This document shows positions 11,601 through 23,288 of a stretch of 64,000 nucleotides of DNA, piece by piece (within the stretch, counting starts at the first letter, position 1; each line of letters starts with the position of its first letter). The notes below the pieces were generated by a model, which saw only the letters and a list, made by a program, of their open reading frames with translations, was not told the origin of the DNA and ran no database searches. The stretch comes from Pelomyxa schiedti (lineage: Eukaryota > Evosea > Pelobiontida > Pelomyxidae), in the NCBI GenBank assembly GCA_020536535.1, contig JAHLWZ010000714.1:1-64000 (forward strand), in the 5' to 3' direction. The position numbers were made by a program, and so were the translations under genes.

Positions 11601-11987
11601 GTTGGCATTTCTTCTTTGGTTGCCTGCAGCAGTGACTGAATGTCTCTGTGGCCTCCCCACTAACCTCTCAGTCAATAGATACTCATTGTCTCACCCATAG
11701 ACTAGACATACAACCTCAGTGCCCACGTAGACGTTTGTTGTTGACACTGTTGCTTTTCCCTTGTCCGCACCACTGTAGGTTTTATCTTTTCTTTTTTTTT
11801 TTTGGCTCTAGGGCGCCTTTAATTTTTTTTTGTGGGATTTCCCCAGAGCGCGAAATTTTTGGAAAAAAAAAGTGGCCAGGTTGTCTGTCTGAGAAAGGGT
11901 ATTTCTTCACCGGAAGTGCTGGGTTTTTTTTGTGGGGCTGGTATGACACGGGCGAACTATTGGAAATTGGGATTGTGTTTTATGCTT

Positions 11988-13524
11988 TTACTCTATTCCA
12001 TCACAGCGGAATGTGGGGGTTTCGTGTTTGGCAACCCCGATTCCTCTTAACTGTTCCAATGCAAATGCCAGAGTCTCAATCATGTAGTGGATTTTATAGG
12101 GGTCTCTTAGCCAGGTCAGTTGGTGTAGAGCAACTTCATTGACTCCGGTTGGGAGAACATGGGATTTCCACATTTTGGTTGTTGCCGAGCCCCAAGGGTG
12201 ATATGCTGAGTCCCGGTCAGTTACTTCCATGACCTCACATCCAAATAAGAGGGAGGTGTAATGAGTAATGTTGACTAGTGCATTCCTGAACTCAGTGTTG
12301 CCAAGGAATTCAAGGCATTTTGGCTTATCACTTGCTGTGACCCAGAGAGGCTTATCAAATGCGGGATCCTCTACTTTAATTTTCTGTTGGAAATATAAGG
12401 ACTTTACTTTTCAACACTTTCAAAAGAATACCTTTCGAGCAGAGAAAAGCCCTGAGAATACATGAGTGGATTCTTCTATGTGACATTGGAAAGGGGATGC
12501 CACAACAAATGGAGCACGGACTCTGGTCACAGGGTACCACTTCGGGCCTTTATATATGGCATAACTATCCAGAGTAATGGTTCCTAATTGAGATGAGGAT
12601 GGAAATTAGTACATGCATTTGTTACCAAGTTCACCAGCATCGAAGTACACTGGCTTGGGGTTGATGAATATCACACCACTCATCTGTCCAATGAATGTTC
12701 TCAATTTGCCCATAACTTGAAGGGGTTGAGTGGAATCTTGTAGTAAGTTGAGATGATACCATCTTCGTTGAGTGGGACAATTACTGTCGAACGCGGTGGG
12801 GTAATAGGGATAATCTCTTCTGGTTTGTCCGGCATCACTGCAGGCATTCAGTTCGTAAGGGAACAATAGGGGTAAAAAGGAACCTTGTCCAGGTTCCGCG
12901 GAAGCCACTTGTGCTGCAGTAGCTTCTGCCGGTTCAGAGTGAGTGGGATTGTCGGTGGAAGACCATGTTATCTTCTTCCTTGCTGGGGCTTCAGAGGTTG
13001 AACTGGTGGTTGTGGACGATGATGTTGCAGTAGTTGCAGTGGTAGCAGAGGCTGTAGGAGGTGCTGCTGCAGATGTCGCAGGTTTTGGCAAGTTGGCAGG
13101 ATTCACATATATTGTTGACACTTGACCAAATATATCAAGATCACTCTTCCCATCAGCATCCTTTGACAACTATCTCACAGTCTAAGTAAGATTGCCAGCT
13201 AGGCCAAGGGGGGGAAAAAAAAATATCACATAATAAAAAAATAATAAAAATAGTTCATACTAAATACTAAAAATAATAAAAACGGAAATAAATGCAACAG
13301 GCACCAACCAACATCCATTCGTCTTCGTCCAACTCGGCCTTGAATTCTATGAAGGGCAAGCCCAGCCTGTCCTCAATGCTCTTTACGTTTACGCGGCCGT
13401 TCAAAGCGGCGACGGTGAATGTCGTACCGCCACACACCACACTCACTTTAGGGATCTTCAAACGTGGTTTTTCTGCTGCCGCTGACGACGAGGGTGCCGC
13501 TGTTGACGACGACGAGTCCTGCAT
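11988..13524 (-). CDS. Unrecognised four-exon protein, 435 residues
   Basis: Exons read as 13524-13309, 13169-12626, 12583-12432 and 12383-11988. All junctions are GT/AG with phases that close to 1308 nt, ending in TAA. Residues 1-35 are Ser/Ala-rich. Residues 30-85 form a compact segment (VVCGGTTFTVAALNGRVNVK ... DEDEWMLL) that could be a ubiquitin- or PB1-like fold. A Ser/Thr/Ala linker follows, then a globular C-terminal half with FSGLFSARK, VEDPAFDKPLWVTASD and WGSATTKMWKSHVLP. The pattern of a central FSGLF followed by DPAFDK..WV.ASD recalls bacterial and protist DUF3137-like proteins, but I cannot confirm this. There is no signal peptide or membrane helix. Its 3' end faces the RasGEF gene; its 5' end lies about 200 bp from the 3' end of the alcohol dehydrogenase gene on the same strand. 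Confidence 0.75.
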
Positions 13525-13722
13525 CTCTGCCTTGGTTTTTTTTTTATGATTTTGTTGTTTTGTGTTCGCTTCTTCACTTTTTTTTCTTTTTCAGTTTTGT
13601 CAGGGTTTCTCGCTGTTTCGAGAAGGGAATTGTTGTTTTTGTTGTTTGTTTTTTTTTTCGAACCCGCGATGTTTGTTTAGTGTTGGTGTTTGTACGATGA
13701 GTGGCATTGAACGAGGTGCTAT

Positions 13723-15547
13723 TCAGAAGGAAATGTCTTTGGTGGAATAGCAGTATGTGTAGATAGCAACCATTTCTTCCTTGGAAAGTAATAGGGGATT
13801 GTTGGCTAAAGTTGGTGTTTGTGAGATGGAAATTGGTCATTGCTTGGGAAGGTACCGGGAGAACCACTAGCTATTGCCTGGTCTACCATTAGTGGTATCA
13901 GGTTTTGCCACTTGGATAGGGGTATTCCATATTCCTGGAGCTGCTGTTACCGTTTTATAGATTGAAGTCTGGGACCAACCTGAGGAGACGGTACTCTCAT
14001 TTGCTGGTTTAGGGAACATAAGAAACTAACGAGCATTTGGCCAGCTCTCACATCATCGGTGATGTCTGGTGTTGCGGCTCCACTAAGTCTTGCAGCCTCA
14101 GCGTAGCGTGCAGGGTTACCACTGAGAGACCTTGCAGTGCATATTGGCATTAACATTGCAATTGAGAGGCCGTGAGTGATGTGAAAGTGGGCACCAAGGG
14201 GGCGTGCCATGCCTGCAACAAGTAAGTTCAGAAATTGTGCGGGAAGATGTAATACCGTGTATCAGAGCCACCGAGCTGTTAGAAAACGCTATTCCTCCTT
14301 CAGTAGCACCAAGCATCATTTGTTTTCTAGCTTCTATGTTGGTGGGCTCTCGGAAGGCCCTTATAATCCATTTTGCCGTTCTTGCCATCCCTTGCCGTGC
14401 AAACAAGTCACTATGTGGATTTGCTTTCCGGGAAACGAACGCTTCAAGTGAGTGACAATAACTATCGAGACCTTAATTTTTAAGAACGGTTATCAATCAA
14501 ATAACAGAAAAACCTGTTGTAGCTGTCATGGCTGGAGAAAGAGACACTGTTAAAACAGGGTCGACAATTGCAGCCTGAGGAATGAGCGCGTCACCAGCAA
14601 GTAACATTTTTTCGTCAGTTTGTGTGTCTGTAATGACTGCATATTTTGTAGCCTTAAATGAAAATAAATAAAAGTGAAACTCTTCTTTCGGCGTGGAAGA
14701 GCTTACTTCTGCCCCAGTGCCTGCTGTAGTTGGAATACAAATGACAGGAGCACCGGGGATATTATTCTGATAGGGAACCTTAAAAAGGTCAGATAAACGT
14801 GAATAAGGAAACCCTCAAGTACTTTTAGTGTCGAGATTGGAACATTTGGTGTGTTGCAGTACACAGCAGCCACCTTGGCTGTATCCAGTGAACTGCCACC
14901 CCCAAAGGCGACAAAACATTCACACCCAGAAGCCTTGAATGCCTCTGAGCAAGCCACTATAGACTCTGTTGTTGGATCAGGAACAACTTTATCAAATACA
15001 ACAAAAGGTATCTGTTTAGAAAAATAAATATAAAAAAAAACAAAAAAAACAAAAGAAAGCAAAGTAAATCCCTACTTTTGAAAAATATTCAATTCATAAA
15101 AATAACCAATAAAAAAAATTCGAAAAGTACATTGGCACTATCCAGGATATTCTTCAAGTTCGTGAACAGCTTAGTCTTCACCAAGCCCCCGTCACAAACC
15201 ACGAAAGGCCTCAACGGCCTCGTCATCCCAGTATTCGTCGAATTGGATTCATTTCCACATGCGCGGCCACCCTGTTGCGCCGACGACGCCGTGGTTGTAC
15301 TCGCTGTCGACGAAGCCAACGTATTTGCCACAGACGAGAGGCACGACGGCAGCCTGTGCAACATGCCACACCCGAACATAATCCGACGAATATAGGTGCT
15401 AGTGAATGACATGTCATTAGCAGCAGCACTCGTGGTTGTTGGTGTTGTCGATGGTGACGACGACGCCGGGGTTGCAGTGCAGTGCGCCACGAGGCCTCCT
15501 GTAAGGTGATTGGTCAACATGGACACCCTATTGTGTGCTGTTTGCAT
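13723..15547 (-). CDS. Iron-containing alcohol dehydrogenase family, copy 1
   Basis: The start is ATG 15547. The Ser/Thr/Ala-rich N-terminal part leads into the Rossmann-like half, with FGCGMLHRLP, VVCDGG and the nucleotide-binding FVAFGGGSSLDTAKVAAVY near 14870-14920. Then come IPTTAGTGAEATKYAVITD-type residues across an intron near 14650-14760, and the C-terminal metal-binding half with PLGAHFHITHGLSIAMLMP near 14150-14210, whose His residues coordinate Fe2+ or Zn2+ in this family. The final exons (13723-13960) end in LLLSKEEMVAIYTYCYS, as usual for the family. The family oxidises alcohols or reduces aldehydes/ketones with NAD(P); some members are hydroxyacid-oxoacid transhydrogenases or maleylacetate reductases. 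Substrate cannot be told from sequence. The extended N-terminus could be an organelle-targeting peptide. It is divergent from the PRP40-like gene (283-bp gap). Confidence 0.85.
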
Positions 15548-15829
15548 CGTTGGCAGTGCCTGTTCTAGGATCAAAAATCCCTTGTTAACAAACCGACGTT
15601 GTCGTTAGGTTGTTGGTTCTTTTTTGTTTTGCTGGAAGGAAATCATTGTGGGTGGCATTTGGGAGGGAGTATCTCATTTGAGGGTGGGAGCTGCTTGGGT
15701 GGCACCTCAGCCTGAGGGGAGAGCAGTTGCCTTTTCAATAGAAAATTAGATTTGGGCCTCAGAGATCTGTTATTGTTGAATTACCCTGTGTTCTCTGAAC
15801 AGAAAGAAAACAACCAACCCGCGACGGCA

Positions 15830-18800
15830 ATGTCGGGAGGAGAGGACACCGTAGAAGCGACAAATGCCGCACCGGCATCTCCGACAAACTCTACTGCAAT
15901 GCCACCTTCTTCTGATGCAACATCTTCCACCACAACGTCGACGTCCACGTGTACTACGTCGGCAAACAACGCCGCGGCACCTCTTTCAACTTCGACTGCT
16001 ACTGCGACCACGACTACTGCTGGCGCTTCTGTGTGGTCAGAACATCCTACGGTACCTTTTTGAAACAAACTGCTTTATTTTCCATCTAAATGTAATCATG
16101 GCACTGATCTGTACAGATCGACGGGAAAACATATTATCATAACAAGATAACCGGCATATCCGTGTGGGAAAAGCCGGATGAACTGAAGATACCTGAAGAG
16201 GTGTTTTCTTTCTTCTAAGTGTAATATCTCTTTGTCACATGCCATTTACCGGGATTTTTCCTGTAAAAATGTAAAGATAGCCCTTGCCGCGTGTGTGTGG
16301 AAGGAATACCCCGCGCCAAATGGTAGGAAATATTATTTCAACAGTGTATCTCAAGAATCAGTCTGGGAGATACCCCCTGAATACAAAGGTACTCATATTC
16401 CTCTTAATTTTTCAATAAAACTCGGGCTAGTTTTGGCGGATAAACTTCAGAAAGCTTTAGAAGCAAAACAAAAAGCACAACAGTATGCAAACTGTTTATG
16501 TAAGTAATATGCTTTTTGTAATCCCTTTGCTTCAGGGCCGCTTCAGAGCAAGTCAAAGTGAAGCTTGTTACAAGTTGTTTTCCCTTTTTAAAAACATAAG
16601 CAACTTACAGGGGATTTCAAAACCCCACAGGCAGCATAAATGTTTATGTTCCTTCTGATTTGAAAAAGCCTGAACAACCTACAGTAGCCTACACAACAAA
16701 AGAAGAGGCCGTGCAGGCTTTTAAGGACCTTCTTGAACACGCTGTAACATTCTCTTCTCTTAGTTCGTAATCTCGCTTTTACTCTTTTTGACCTTCTCTT
16801 CAGCAAGTGGTATCTCTGCCATGGGAGAGTGCAATAAAAATACTTGCAAGAGATGATAGATACGGTGCTATAAAGCCACTGGATGAAAAGAAACAAATAT
16901 TCACGGATTGGGTGGCCCAAAAGAAAAAGCAAGAAAAAGTATCTTAACAACTTTCCTGAAACAATCCTCACTTGGTTCACAGGAAGAAGCACGAAGACAA
17001 AGACAAAAGATAAGAGATGACTTCACCAAGCTTATTGAGGACCAGGTTACAGCAAAAAAAATTGATGCCAAAACCAGTTGGAGGTTTGTTGTACTTTGTG
17101 GAAATAAACCACTCTCTTGGAAGAGTACATGTTTTAACTCCTGCCCAGAACAGTAGTGCCGCTGATCGACAAAGATCCAAGGTTCCGTGCTGTTGAGAGT
17201 GAACACGATAGGCAAGACCTGTGGGAGAGCTTTGTGTATCAGTTACAAAAACGGGAAAAGGTGCCTCCATAATTCTGTCGTCTTGGAATTAAATAAGTAA
17301 AGTATATAGAATGACTCCAGAGGCAGTCATGAATTAATAATATGCTCCAAATTTTAGTCACACAGGGTTTAACTTCATCAATCATTTCCCACCAACTAAC
17401 CATCTTCTAACCTGTTGGCTCTTAAACAAAGGAAGAATTGCGTGCTAAGCGACGCAACGCGCTCCATTTGTTCAAAGAGCGGTTGCAACAGGACAAGAAT
17501 ATCACCACCAAATCACAGTGGCGAAAAGCCAAGGGAGACTATTTGGACTTACCAGAGCTAGAGCATCTTAACAAGGATGATGCAATGGACGCCTTCCAGT
17601 CATTCATACGTGATTTAGAAAGGTGTGTCCTTCGTTCTTGGCGTCACAATTCAGTCTCTTCATCAGAAAAGAGGAGGAAGAAAGAAGACTAAAAAAAGAT
17701 GAAGAAAAACGAGTTGCCCGCCAACACAGAGAATCCTTCAAGGTTTTCCAGACCCTTCTGTAGGCTGGTTAACAAATCATTCAAAGGCCCTTTTGAAAGA
17801 GAAGTGGGAGCAAGGAGTTCTTAATTCCCACTCCAAGTGGAAAGATTTCAAAAAGATCGTGGCAGAAGAGGAGAGGTTTGTGGCAATGAACCAAGTAAAG
17901 CACACGGGGTACTTTATTTCCCAGGCTTATTATCTCTGAGTTTTTCTAAGGTCGACTGCTGAGGAGCTTTTTTTGGATTTCAAAGGTGAAATAGCCGATA
18001 GACTTAATGACGATAAAAACAAAGTTAAGGAAATACTGGAGGTGTGCTTTTCTTTTAGTGGGTATAATTCCGTGACGAACTCTCCAGGAGAAAAAAATTG
18101 TACTTACCAGTAAGACAACGTGGGAAGAATTTGAACCAGTTGTACATCAGAGTGAGAAAGCTCATCTTCTATTTGAACCTCATCTCAAACTTTTGTTCGA
18201 GGAGGCATGTTCCCATGTTTATATTGCCATTTGTTGACTTGATCTTGTAGCTGGTGGAAAAACAACTCTCAAAGGAGCGAAACCTTGAGAGAGAAAGAAA
18301 AAAAGCAGCTAAACATTTCCTTTCTCTTCTTTCTAAGAAGAGAAAGTACATTACTCCAACCACTCCTTGGTCTGAGGCTTCTGTGAAGCTATCTCCGCAT
18401 ACAGCATACAAAGCAATCTCAGAAAACGAGAGAGTATTGTTGTACAATCAGTTTCTTGAATCTATACAAGAGCCTACCACAGAGTCAACTAGCGCAACAA
18501 CGACTGCATCCACCGCATCCTCTACTCCGGCTGTGACAAATCCTACGACTGAGCCGTCACCGAAAATCGATGAGGATAAGTTGTACATCTTTTTCCTGCG
18601 CAAGTAGGTTTTTCTTATCATTTTTCCAGGGTTGAACGCAAACGGGCACACGACAATGAAGTCCTGGACGATCCCTCGATAAAGTACTTCAACAACTTTT
18701 TCTTTTTTTTTCCCCTGACTTGCATCAAGGAAACGACCTCGTCAAGATGCCTCCTCTTCCACCGAAGTTGCATCACGTGATACAACTGTCATGGTATAGC

Positions 18801-18987
18801 CTTGATGCTCGTTCTACTAACACTTAACGTACTAGGGAGAACCTCAAAAAGTTGTTGATACACAAACCCAAAAACAAGGTAACTCACACAGTTCGGTTTT
18901 TTTTATTAACCACACCCCACAGACCCAATTCCTTCTACCACACCAACTCCAGCAGCACCAGAACAAGCCCATACCACCTCCTCGTGA
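15830..18987 (+). CDS. PRP40/PRPF40-like WW-FF splicing factor
   Basis: The start is ATG 15830 (MSGGEDTVEAT), followed by a Ser/Thr/Ala-rich leader. Two WW domains follow: one from SVWSEH at 16027 through DGKTYYHN and SVWEKP (16110-16175), the second at 16300-16385 (CVWKEYPAPNGRKYYFNSVS, SVWEIPPEY). FF-type helical repeats come next: AFKDLLEHA/LPWESAIKILARDDRY (16710-16870), RDDFTKLIEDQ..DPRFRAVES (17010-17210), LHLFKERLQQDKNITTKSQW (17465-17620), and further ones to about 18450 (WEEFEPVVHQSEKAH; KHFLSLLSKKRK). The order WW-WW-FF repeats is diagnostic of PRP40/FBP11. These proteins sit in the U1 snRNP and bridge the 5' splice site to branchpoint proteins. The C-terminus is charged, then Pro/Thr-rich, ending at TGA 18985-18987. 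About a dozen introns of 40-60 nt interrupt it. A few FF-region joins are approximate. Confidence 0.88.
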
Positions 18988-20100
18988 TGGCAGAATTCTT
19001 GTCCTTTGTTTTGTTTTTTTGCATGTTGTTCAATTTTTCCACAAGGGAATCCTTTGGATTATTGGCTCTTATTTTTCTTTTTCTGTGGGTGGATGGAGAT
19101 GTCCCCTGTTATTTCATTCTATTTTTCAACTACAAACAGACTGTCCACACAGGATGTCCCAGCAACAACCAAGCAACACGCTCCAAGCCTACACCCACCC
19201 TGTCTCCGCCTCCATTTGCCTTTTTGGCATCATCTTGGTGGTAGTTTATGGCGTTTCAGGAGCCGAACCCACTGAGTGAACTTGTATGCCATGCACCCAC
19301 TCCCACTGCTGAGACTCCAAATGCGCCTGCCCTTGCTCCAAAAATGCTCCCACACTTGCACCAACTTTTTTTTTAAATAATAATATTTATCTTTTTTTTT
19401 TTTTTGACAAGCCAAGCCAAAATTTTCGTTTTCGGAATTTTTTGAAAGCGCAAACAAGTGATGACCCCATGGAGGTAGTGCACAACGGAGAATACAAATT
19501 CAGTTCCCCACTGATGGTGCAGAGGGGTTGTTCCATCTGCGATTGTGTGAAACAGAGACGTGAAAGAAAATCTAGAAGTGCGCAAGTGGATTGTGAAGAA
19601 GACCTTGGTACCGTCCAATTTTGCTGGCTCTCAACTCCTTTGAGCACTCAAGGAGCTTAATGGCAATCTTCTTAATGCTGTTACATAACGTACTCTACTG
19701 CCAGTAAAGCAGGCCTGGTACCGAGGTAAAATTAGCCTTGCCATGTTCCTCTTCAGGAGCATAAGAGCACACCTTTGAAATTTCGGTAAATATTTTAGTA
19801 GTCCACAGCCCTTCCTGGAATTTGTCTGAGTTAGTGACTTAGAAAAAGAAAAAGGACCTGCTGGCTGAGTATGCTGTGAAGAACTCTTGACCACATTTAC
19901 GGTGAGGAGGGTGAACCAGGTTTTTCAAGGAGGGAAAAACAACCTTGTTAAAACATCTGTTACCAAGTCCTCACTCCCGAGTGAGGGAAAGAAACCTCGC
20001 TGCCCGAAAATTTTCCCCATAGTGGGGAAAAAATGGGTATTTTATCTTTTGAGGTTTATTTCCACAACTTTGTGGTACATATTTACAACGAGGAAGTAAA
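18988..20100. other. Intergenic between convergent genes; doubtful short ORF
   Basis: This region lies between the 3' ends of the PRP40-like gene (+) and the Ser-rich gene (-). A (T)n run near 19390 is followed by a + ORF at 19442-19660 with a CSICDC pair and basic residues. It looks mildly coding but has no convincing exon partners. The minus-strand ORFs over the same bases are no better. I see no RNA gene. Confidence 0.4.
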
Positions 20101-23069
20101 CTATGTGGCATGACCTTGGTCGTCACTCAGCTGTCCAGTATCAAAGCTAACATTGCTAATGCTAGCACTCCCACTGCCGCTTCTGCTTCTGCTTTTGCTT
20201 TTACTTTTACTTTTACTTCTGCTTCCACTTCCACTTCCACTTCCACTTCCACTCTTACTTCCACTCCCACTCCCACTCCTGCTTCTGCTTCCACTGCCAC
20301 TTCCACTCCTACTCCTACTTCGGCTTCGGCTTACAGTAACACTTCCACTTGGCTTGGGGCTTGGTGTTTGAGGTGTGGTAGCATTTACTGGGGTTGCACT
20401 GCTACCTGATATGCTTATTGACATACTTCCTGTTTGAAGGCTGCCGCCCGTGCCTGTGCCTGTTCCGGTTCCACCGGTTTGTGATGAAGTTATTGCAGTA
20501 CCATCGTTCCTGCATCCTGCATCAGTTCCAACAGGTGGCATTTGATTTGCACATTCTGGAGCTGCGGATTGGCAAGGGTGGTCGGTGGGGTTGCCGTTTT
20601 TAGCTGTGTTTTCTTCTGGTGAGGTTTTACTGGCTGTTTTTCTACTCCCACTTGCACTCCCACTTACACTCCCACTCCGGCTCTTGCTCTTGCTTTCACT
20701 CCCACTGTGGGAATTGTTGCTAGATTTGCCTGCCTTGCTGCTTCTATCACTCCTTGGTGCGGGTTCCGTTGCGTTGCTTTTAGGAGCATGTCCACTGCCA
20801 CTACTTTTGGGTGTATGTGTACTTTTACTGCTCTTAGGTGTATGCTCGCTTCTATTGCTGTTGGGTGTGTGCTCACTTCTATTGCTCTTTGGTGTGTGCT
20901 CTCCACTAGTGGCGCCACTTGCGGGTTCGGCAGAGTTTTCGAATTCCTCTTGGTTATCATTACCTAGAACTTCCACAAGGAGTCTCTCAGTCCGCGGTGA
21001 GAGTGGGGGGGTGTCAACCAATATCCTAAATTTGTAAGGCTTGGAGTTTGTAGGATTTTAGAGAATGCTCACGGGACATCAGCACGGTATTCGTAGGAAT
21101 CTGGAAGATTGGCTACCCCTGATGGTACCCATTTCTTTGGTATTTTACTCTTTGCCTCGATAATCCTCATTCTTCAACGTATTTCAGTTTAAAGTGATGA
21201 TAAAATTTACATACCGATCTTCATTCTTTGCTCTGCGAATTGTTGTGAGATTAGTATCTACCCGAAAGTGATTTGAACGTCGAGGAGGAGGGACTTTTGC
21301 GTCAGCAGGGGCGGCAGGAGGGTCCGGTTTTTTCGGGGGTGCCTTGAATTTCACAAATGATGTTGTAGGTACCCAGGGGCGCTTTTTATCCCTCTTAGGA
21401 ATACCGTCATGAGTCCTTTGGGTTCAGTAAAACACACAAAAACTGAGAAAAAGAAGTTGCAAGGACCAAACCTGGTGGCTTCCATTTCTTGCAGACGGAC
21501 AGTCTGACTTTTGGTACTTCTGGTGCAGGCTTGTGGCTGTGTGCGGGGGTGTTCCAACGCATCAAGGAATGATTGGTGCTTTTTAGTGTAAACTTTCATT
21601 TGTTCCTTGGATGTAACTAAACGTTCTTTTGCTCGACCCTCAGCAAGTTTTTGTGCCTGGAAGTTTTGTCAACACACTAACAATATCATTTCCCGGGAAA
21701 GCCTTTTCATCTATTTTTTCGTTCCAGACTTGCTTTCTCAGGAATTTCGTAGGTGCCCAGTAGTACTTGAGAGATTCTTTCTTTGCTGCCTCTGCCTCAG
21801 CTTTCCTTCGAGAATAAGGCTATTTCTATGGAAATGCAAATTACTGTTTTGCAACATCTGCCTTTTTCGAGAGAGAAAGCTTGGTTTCCCGGGCCAACTT
21901 CTCAGGCTTGAGGAGTAAGGTTAGAGTGATCTAGAGAAAAAAAGAAGGCTCACATCAACTTTTCCAACAATCTTTTTTGGTGGTGGTACTTCCTCCTTTG
22001 GTTCCACTTTTGGTTCCTCCTTTGGCTTTGGCTTACCTGGCGTAGCTCCTCTCCGGGAAGGTAAAGGTGTGCGCTTGACTGGAGTAGAATTTTTCTTTGC
22101 TGATGCACTTGCTGTGGTACGGAATGCGACTGAAGGGGCATGATCCGTTCTCAAGGGCGAAGGAGTGCTATTCCTTGGTGTGTTTGTAGCAGAAGAAGAG
22201 TTTCCAGACTTTGTTACCCCCGAAGCAGAAGGAGTCCCTGGTCTGCTCCCACTCCCACTCCCATTCTCGTTCTCGTCTCCATTTCCACTCTCACTGCCTT
22301 CCTCGGCAGATTTGCCCTCCTCGTGGCTCCCACTCACCGAGCTCGGAGCAGACTTCTTCCCAAGTTGTTTTGCAGACCCCACGTCCTTTGCAGAGGCGGC
22401 AGACGCAGCAGATTTCCCACTTTGGCTTTGTGGTCTCCCCCCAGTTGCGCTGCTGCCTCCCCTCGCGCTCCCGCTCCCGCTCCCTCCTCCCCCTCCTCCT
22501 CCTCCTGCGCTTTTCTGCTTTGCAGCCGCGGGGTCGCCGCCCCCAGCCGCGCTCCTGCCGCTGCTGCTGCCCCCGCCGCCTCCCCTGCTCGCGGTCCTGC
22601 TGCTCCGGCTGCTGCCGCTCCCGCTGCCGCCGTTGGCACCGCTTGTGGTGGTAGCGGCACTCGCAGTAGTTGTAGTCGTAGTAGTAGCAGCAACAGCAGC
22701 TGTTGTAGTTGGTGCAGAGGGCGGTGCCGCCGCTGCGGCGGCGCCGTTGTCGACTTGCGGGGTTGCGGACGTGGCCGCCCTTTTGCCCTCGCTGCCGCTG
22801 CGGCTTCCGCTGCCGCTTCGGCTGTGACTGCGGCTCCGGCTCCGACTGCGGCTGGCGCTTGATCGCCCCGAGCCGCTGCCGCTGCCGCTCTTGCTACCTT
22901 TGGCGCTCCCGCTGCGCGTGCCCGAGGAGCTCCCGCTGCCGGAGCCGCGGCGCCCCGGAGAGGACGGGGCGTATCCGCTGCCCATCGCCGCGTTTGTCGC
23001 CGTTACGGAGGACATTGTGCTGCTTCCCAATATTATAGGCACCTCTGGGGCGCACTCACCGCTAGACAT
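20101..23069 (-). CDS. Ser/Gly/Arg-repeat low-complexity protein
   Basis: The first exon (23069-21950) starts MSSGECAPEVPIILG and is almost entirely disordered: (GS)n and (SR)n runs, poly-Ala, poly-Thr, poly-Gly and SKSGSGSGS blocks, ending in the basic/acidic KPKPKEEPKVEPKEEVPPPK. The middle exons (21040-21935) are more ordered: KYYWAPTKFLRKQVWNEKID, QKLAEGRAKERL, PWVPTTSFVKFKAPP, RSNHFRVDTNLTTIRRAKNE, IPKKWVPSGVANLPDSYEYR. The last exon (21021-20101) contains at least four SEHTPKS-type heptads (20790-20910) and a long GSGSRSRS tract (20150-20340). SR-type tracts suggest a nuclear, RNA-associated or chromatin role with many kinase sites. That is inference only. No known domain was recognised. 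Confidence 0.7.
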
Positions 23070-23288
23070 TAAATTCGATTTGGTTTTTTTTTTTTTGTCT
23101 TTCTCTGATTTGGTCCAAACGCAGAGCCCGAGTGTTTAGCAGAAATATTATTGTGCCTCCGTGAAGCTTTGTGAGAAGGTGCTGTGAACAACAGGTAAGG
23201 GTGGTGGCCAGAGTCCATTTTGTGTTGTGGGAAACTTTTCTTTTCTCAAAGAGAAAGTATTGTATACATTAACTGCGAGTAAAGGAAA

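Larger units (their letters stand above)
10565..11987. other. Intergenic, repeat-bearing; one doubtful ORF
   Basis: The stretch lies between the RasGEF stop and the 3' end of the minus-strand gene that follows. It holds two pairs of dispersed direct repeats (listed separately), homopolymer T runs near 11788-11830, and A-rich sequence after the RasGEF that probably includes its poly(A) site. A minus-strand ORF at 10764-10967 encodes a very basic 67-residue end (RIGRGRKRNIQKRALRAVTG) in a locally GC-rich patch. I could not attach convincing upstream exons or a family, so I do not call it a gene. Confidence 0.5.

Noticed and set aside
11648-12142. 164-residue plus-strand ORF
   Set aside because: Contains homopolymer F runs and overlaps the well-supported last exon of the minus-strand gene.
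20585-21037. Poly-Leu plus-strand ORF
   Set aside because: Antisense of the Ser/Thr/Lys-repeat exon; the leucines come from complemented serine codons.
22140-22862. 240-residue plus-strand ORF rich in Arg/Pro/Ala
   Set aside because: Shadow of the low-complexity first exon of the Ser-rich gene on the minus strand.
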